A model generated the notes under the pieces. It was not told the origin of the DNA, did not search any database, and saw nothing but the letters and a program-made list of their open reading frames with translations. The translations under genes and the position numbers were made by a program. DNA of 64,000 nucleotides from Dendrobium chrysotoxum (lineage: Eukaryota > Streptophyta > Magnoliopsida > Asparagales > Orchidaceae). The DNA lies in NCBI GenBank assembly GCA_019925795.1, contig CM034310.1, positions 13,164,764 through 13,228,763 on the forward strand, written 5' to 3'. Position 1 is the first letter of the stretch. Each line of letters begins with the position of its first letter. Shown here one piece after another: positions 60,696 through 64,000 of the stretch.

Positions 60696-61497
60696 TGTTG
60701 AAATCCAGGATCCCGAGAACTTAATTTTGTTAAAGTACGAGATGCGCCAAGAGGGGGGTGAATTGGTATTTTAAAAATTTAACCCTACAAAAGAGTTCTA
60801 GTTTTTTTTTGAATTTTTTAAAAATAATCTCAACGAATAATGTGCGGAAGGAAATACAACGTTCATAATGATGATATTGATAATTCAATTTTAGATTTTA
60901 CAATACAAGATTTAAATCATGATTTTTCACCAAGCAATTTAATGAACTAATTAAAAGCATGAAAAGTAAAGTACGATAAACAGGAAAAAACACACCAGAG
61001 ATTTTTATAGTGGTTCGGTCAATTCACCTACGTCCACTCCCCGGAGTCCTCTACTCCGGGATTTAAAAGTTGACTCTCCTTTTGCCCCCATAGCAAGGCG
61101 GAGAAGCCCTTACAATACTCACTTTCACCTCCACCGGTGCGGCGGAATACGAAACGCTATGTCACCCTCCTGGTGACGGCAGCGGACCTTCTCCTTTTTC
61201 TCCCTCCTAGAGATGGCAGAGTACCTTAGCGATGTTGATCTTGAAGTGACTCTTCCCTCGAGAACTTTTTTGAAGCTTCCCAAAGCCACAAGAGGAGCAA
61301 AGCATGCAGCTAGCTTGGAGCCACCGTGTGATCCCCTCACACTACTTGTCCCTCACGCTCAAGCTCACCTTCACCTTCCTCTCTCAAGCCCTGGATCTCT
61401 CCAAAAAAAAACTTCTCTCTAACGAATCCCCTTCTTTTTCCAAGCCTCTCACAGCAAGAGGATAGATCAACAACAACCTAAAGAAAATTTTAAGTTG

Positions 61498-61505
61498 TTT
61501 TTATA
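61498..61505 (-). promoter_or_regulatory. Candidate TATA box of element 4 LTR (TATAAAAA)
   Basis: On minus, TATAAAAA lies between the palindrome array (higher coordinates) and the GA-rich leader (lower coordinates), the same arrangement as in elements 1 and 3. Confidence 0.5.
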
Positions 61506-61549
61506 TCAGGCTTCAAAAAACCCTAAAAGTTTTAACTTTTGCGTTTCTG

Positions 61550-61989
61550 TTCGTACAGTACGATATATAATCGTATAGTACGATCAGTTCAATTACAGCT
61601 CTGTCCCGTACGAGCACAGACGAACAGTTATCGAATTTTATTCATATCGTACTGTACGATATGTATATCATACAGGATGATACTGTTGATTCATACTGTT
61701 CGTACAGGATGAACTGTGGGACGATCCTCGGGATGAAAGAATTCATCTCTGTCAGTCGTCCAGCACTCCTTCAGTCGTACAGTTCGATTAGTGTTTTTCA
61801 GGATATCGTCCAGTATGATACGAATATCGTCAAGGATGAATTGAACAAAAATTCTTGGTATCATCTGGTACGATCTCTAGGACGAAGGAAATCATCTCTG
61901 TCGGTCGTCCAGCACTCCACTAGTCGTACAGTATGATTAGTTCATTTCTGGATATCGTCCTGTACGATATGAATATCGTCCAGGATGAA
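61550..61989. promoter_or_regulatory. Paired palindrome array in element 4 LTR
   Basis: Pairs start at 61550/61570 (20 bp), 61646/61667, 61805/61826 and 61954/61975 (21 bp each). The core is ATCGTACNGTACGAT or ATCGTCCNGTACGAT, a variant of the element 1-3 core. Keeping the same spacing with a different core suggests that the arrangement, not just descent, matters. Confidence 0.65.
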
Positions 61990-62581
61990 CAGAATAAAAA
62001 ACCTTGGTTTCATCTGGTACGATCTCTGGGATGAATGAAATCATCTCTGTAAGTCATATAGTATGATAAAGGATCGTATAATATGATCGACATTTAAATT
62101 AGAAACCAACGTTTATTTCCTGATTAGGGAGATAATTTTGATAAGTATTAATTAATCATACAGTACGATAAGAATCGTATAGTACGATCAGTACAGAAAA
62201 TCAAAATTAAAAACTTACCAAACTTATTCTGGTGGCTAGGGTTTCTCAATTATATCTTATCATACAGTACGACATGTATCGTACAGTACGATTAGTTTAT
62301 AAACTTAATCATTCAAAAATTAGCCGTTAGCTTGAGTATTTTTAATTAATCGTACAGTATGATTTTCTTAAAAAAATTTAAATCATTAAAAATAATTCTC
62401 CCCCTGTGTGTGTGCATAGTTGCTCCTTTCACATGCATGCTTCTGTGGCAGACTCAAGAAAATAAAAATTACAGACTTACACAAGGATTAAGCATTTGTA
62501 ATCTAAAGGAAGTCTATATAGATTCAGTAAGTATTAGTTGTCACCATAAAAAATAAGTGCTCGGGATCCTGGATTTCAACA

Positions 62582-62595
62582 ATCTCCCCCTTTTT
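62582..62595 (-). other. Polypurine tract of element 4
   Basis: On minus AAAAAGGGGGAGAT, identical to the tracts of elements 1 and 3, directly before the LTR start. It sets the element's orientation. Confidence 0.9.
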
Positions 62596-62942
62596 GATGG
62601 TGTCAAATAATACTTTCTGATGGATAGATGTTCTAACTTCTTTAGCTCCCCCTTAGAAGAGTAGCTTATTAATTTTTAAATAGGAGGAGAAGAAACAATT
62701 TTTTTTTATTTTTTTATTATAACATATAAAAAAAATAATAAGATAGAAAAAACATGTAGTGAGAACGTAAACAACCAATATCATGTAATAGTAAGCAAAC
62801 AGAATATAGAACACACAGAAATGTCTCCCCCTTTTGACAGCACCAAAAAGGGAAGAAAAAGGAAACAACTATAATGTCAACAACCAGAAAAAGGAAACAA
62901 CTATAATAACAACAAACAGAAAATAGAAACAACTATAATAGC
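62596..62942 (-). other. Element 4 3' untranslated region
   Basis: Non-coding. A second purine run, AAAAGGGGGAGA on minus, lies near 62826-62838. At 62861-62940 there are three diverged copies of a unit containing GAAACAACTATAAT (as read on +). The minus ORFs at 62653-62932 are low-complexity, T-rich frames and not genes. Confidence 0.7.
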
Positions 62943-64000
62943 TCAAAAATTTGGATCCTTATCCGAAGGTGGTGGAGGAGGTTGTGGAAATAGCTGGTGG
63001 TACTGATGGAGGGATGCAAACTGGTAATCGATCGAGGTGAAGCGCTCCCTAAACTATCTCATATCAGTGCCATGCTCCTGATGTTGCTGAGTAATGTGGG
63101 CATCCAACCTAGTCTCCAGGCGATCAAGGCATTGAATAATGTCATCGTGAGGGTAGTCGGGAGGAGCAATGCCAGGTGGGTGGATTGGTGGTGGTGGAGG
63201 TGCGTCAGCAGGAGCAGCAGCCTCTTCGTCATCAAACTCGGGATCGGTGGGAGCGGCCCCCCGATGGAACAAGATACGAAAGGAGGCATCCGAGTAGAAG
63301 ATAGGAAGGTGATCTGGAGGTAGCAGATAATGAAGTTGGTATTTGGCATCTAGGATATATCCTATGAGATGCCCTAAAGCAAGGTTCAGTTTGCGGCGGG
63401 CACCGGGATACCGGAAGGCAGACAGGGTATGAATATAGTCAAAAACCATTTGGGCTTCATTGAATTTTGTGCCAGACATGACTAGATATGTGATGATAGA
63501 AAGCAGTGGAGTAATATGGATGCGGTCTCCAGCTTTGGGTATAATGGATGTGCGTAGGACATGCTGGATAACGCGGGCATTCTGATTTAGGGTTTGGACC
63601 AGGGGTAGGTGTTGATTGGAGGGGACACCCCCAAGGGTCATATTTACTGATGTCCAATCATAGTCGTGGGAGATCATTGATTGGGGACGAGGGCCGTTAG
63701 AGGACAGCCCTATATGTGCAGCAATGTCGTTGACGGTGATAACGACATTCTGTTTACAGACATAAGATGTGAAAGTGGTGTTTTCTAGGTCGATGTGGAT
63801 ATTGGCAAGAAACTCAAACAGGAGTTCGAAGTGAAACGGAATGGCAAGAGTCAAAAGGAATTGAAGGGTAGTGGAAGCAAACAGATTCATCACCTCGAAA
63901 TTTAGGGCGGCTTGATTTAGCATGCGGGATGGAGTGATCTTGGTTTCCTTTATTTTAATATACGCTTTCTCGTCCGCAGCGGAGAGAAAATGATCATCGA
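62943..64000 (-). pseudogene. Element 4 third ORF (putative plant transposon protein-like), runs off the window
   Basis: The frame is open from the window edge (64000) to a TAG at 63056-63054, with an internal ATG at 63923, then stays open to TGA 62945-62943, so one nonsense change splits it. The N-terminal part has FLSAADEKAY; the core has IPKAGDRIHITPLLS, a FDYIHTLSAF helix and LNLALGHLIGYILDAKY; then an acidic and poly-Pro stretch (DDEEAAAPADAPPPPP), a helix with LDRLETRLDAHITQQH, and a poly-Pro/SDKDP tail. The order and tail match the element 3 relic. The pattern resembles the putative plant transposon protein domain; no biochemical role is known to me. It is the least damaged coding region in the window. 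The start lies outside. Confidence 0.7.

Larger units (their letters stand above)
60696..62581 (-). mobile_element. Element 4 3' LTR (1,886 bp) with long terminal inverted repeats
   Basis: Both ends carry the same inverted sequence beginning TGTTGAAATCCAGGATCCCG; 27 of 28 terminal bases match, far longer than the few bases usual for copia LTRs. Palindrome pairs with the core ATCGTACNGTACGAT lie between 61550 and 62300. Near the left end on minus are GA-rich leader parts, GTGGACGTAGGTGAATTGACC (near 61020-61040) and AATTCACCCCCCTCTTGG. The + ORFs at 61213-61422 and 61661-61936 and the minus ORF at 61125-61340 fall in the LTR and are not supported as genes. Confidence 0.88.
60696..64000 (-). 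mobile_element. Element 4: 3' end of a minus-strand copia-type retrotransposon
   Basis: On minus, from the window edge: third ORF, 3' untranslated region, polypurine tract, 3' LTR. Gag, pol, the 5' LTR and the right target-site duplication lie beyond the window. It belongs to a different family from elements 1-3 (different LTR ends and palindrome core) but shares the third ORF with element 3 and the GTGGACGTAGGT...GAACCAC segment with all of them. Confidence 0.88.

Noticed and set aside
61125..61422. ORFs in the element 4 LTR with Ser/Pro-rich products
   Set aside because: They lie in the GA/CT-rich LTR leader, on both strands, and have no counterpart in the other LTRs.

Overview
This is repeat-dense nuclear DNA from a flowering plant, probably a eudicot; the species cannot be told from the sequence. 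The evidence is Ty1/copia-type LTR retrotransposons primed by initiator tRNA-Met, a CACTA transposon end, a Tourist/PIF-Harbinger-like MITE, a plant LINE relic and a very large tandem satellite. I see no intact host gene, tRNA, rRNA or CRISPR array.

The background is one satellite made of a 51-bp monomer, about 595 copies in six blocks (1379-4743, 14240-17068, 25859-35679, 42340-45668, 48918-52302, 53007-60695). Since 51 = 3 x 17, one minus-strand frame stays open through many copies. This produces dozens of spurious ORFs encoding a 17-residue repeat around DGHIPTPSYDLLV. Target-site duplications show that the blocks were once a single array, split by insertions.

Insertions from left to right: (1) the end of an LTR at 1-1378. 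(2) Element 1, a complete but dead copia element on + (4744-14239, duplication GATCA). (3) A truncated LTR of another family at 17069-17718, then a 500-N gap. (4) Element 2, a minus-strand copia element (18219-25858) whose 3' LTR is lost at the gap. (5) Element 3, a + element (35680-42339, duplication ATGTG) that has lost nearly all of pol but keeps relics of a third ORF. (6) A composite island at 45669-48917: a CACTA transposon end carrying a LINE relic, itself split by a MITE, all inside a truncated LTR. (7) A truncated LTR at 52303-53006. (8) The 3' end of element 4 on minus (60696-64000), with a third ORF running off the window.

Elements 1-3 share a Gag (UBN2-like capsid, two zinc knuckles around a coiled coil) and a pol of protease, integrase, reverse transcriptase and RNase H, where retained. 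All copies are pseudogenes, but some lesions are shared: the gag/pol frame break and the protease Gly-to-Arg change in all three, and a stop after the protease in both copies that retain that site. This suggests amplification from an already defective source helped in trans. Elements 3 and 4 carry a third ORF downstream of pol that resembles the putative plant transposon protein domain; element 1 lost it.

The most unusual signal is in the LTRs. They hold repeated 15-bp palindromes (ATCGTCCNGGACGAT, or ATCGTACNGTACGAT in element 4) in pairs almost always offset by exactly 21 bp, and the pairs recur about every 105 bp. This looks like an ordered protein-binding array.
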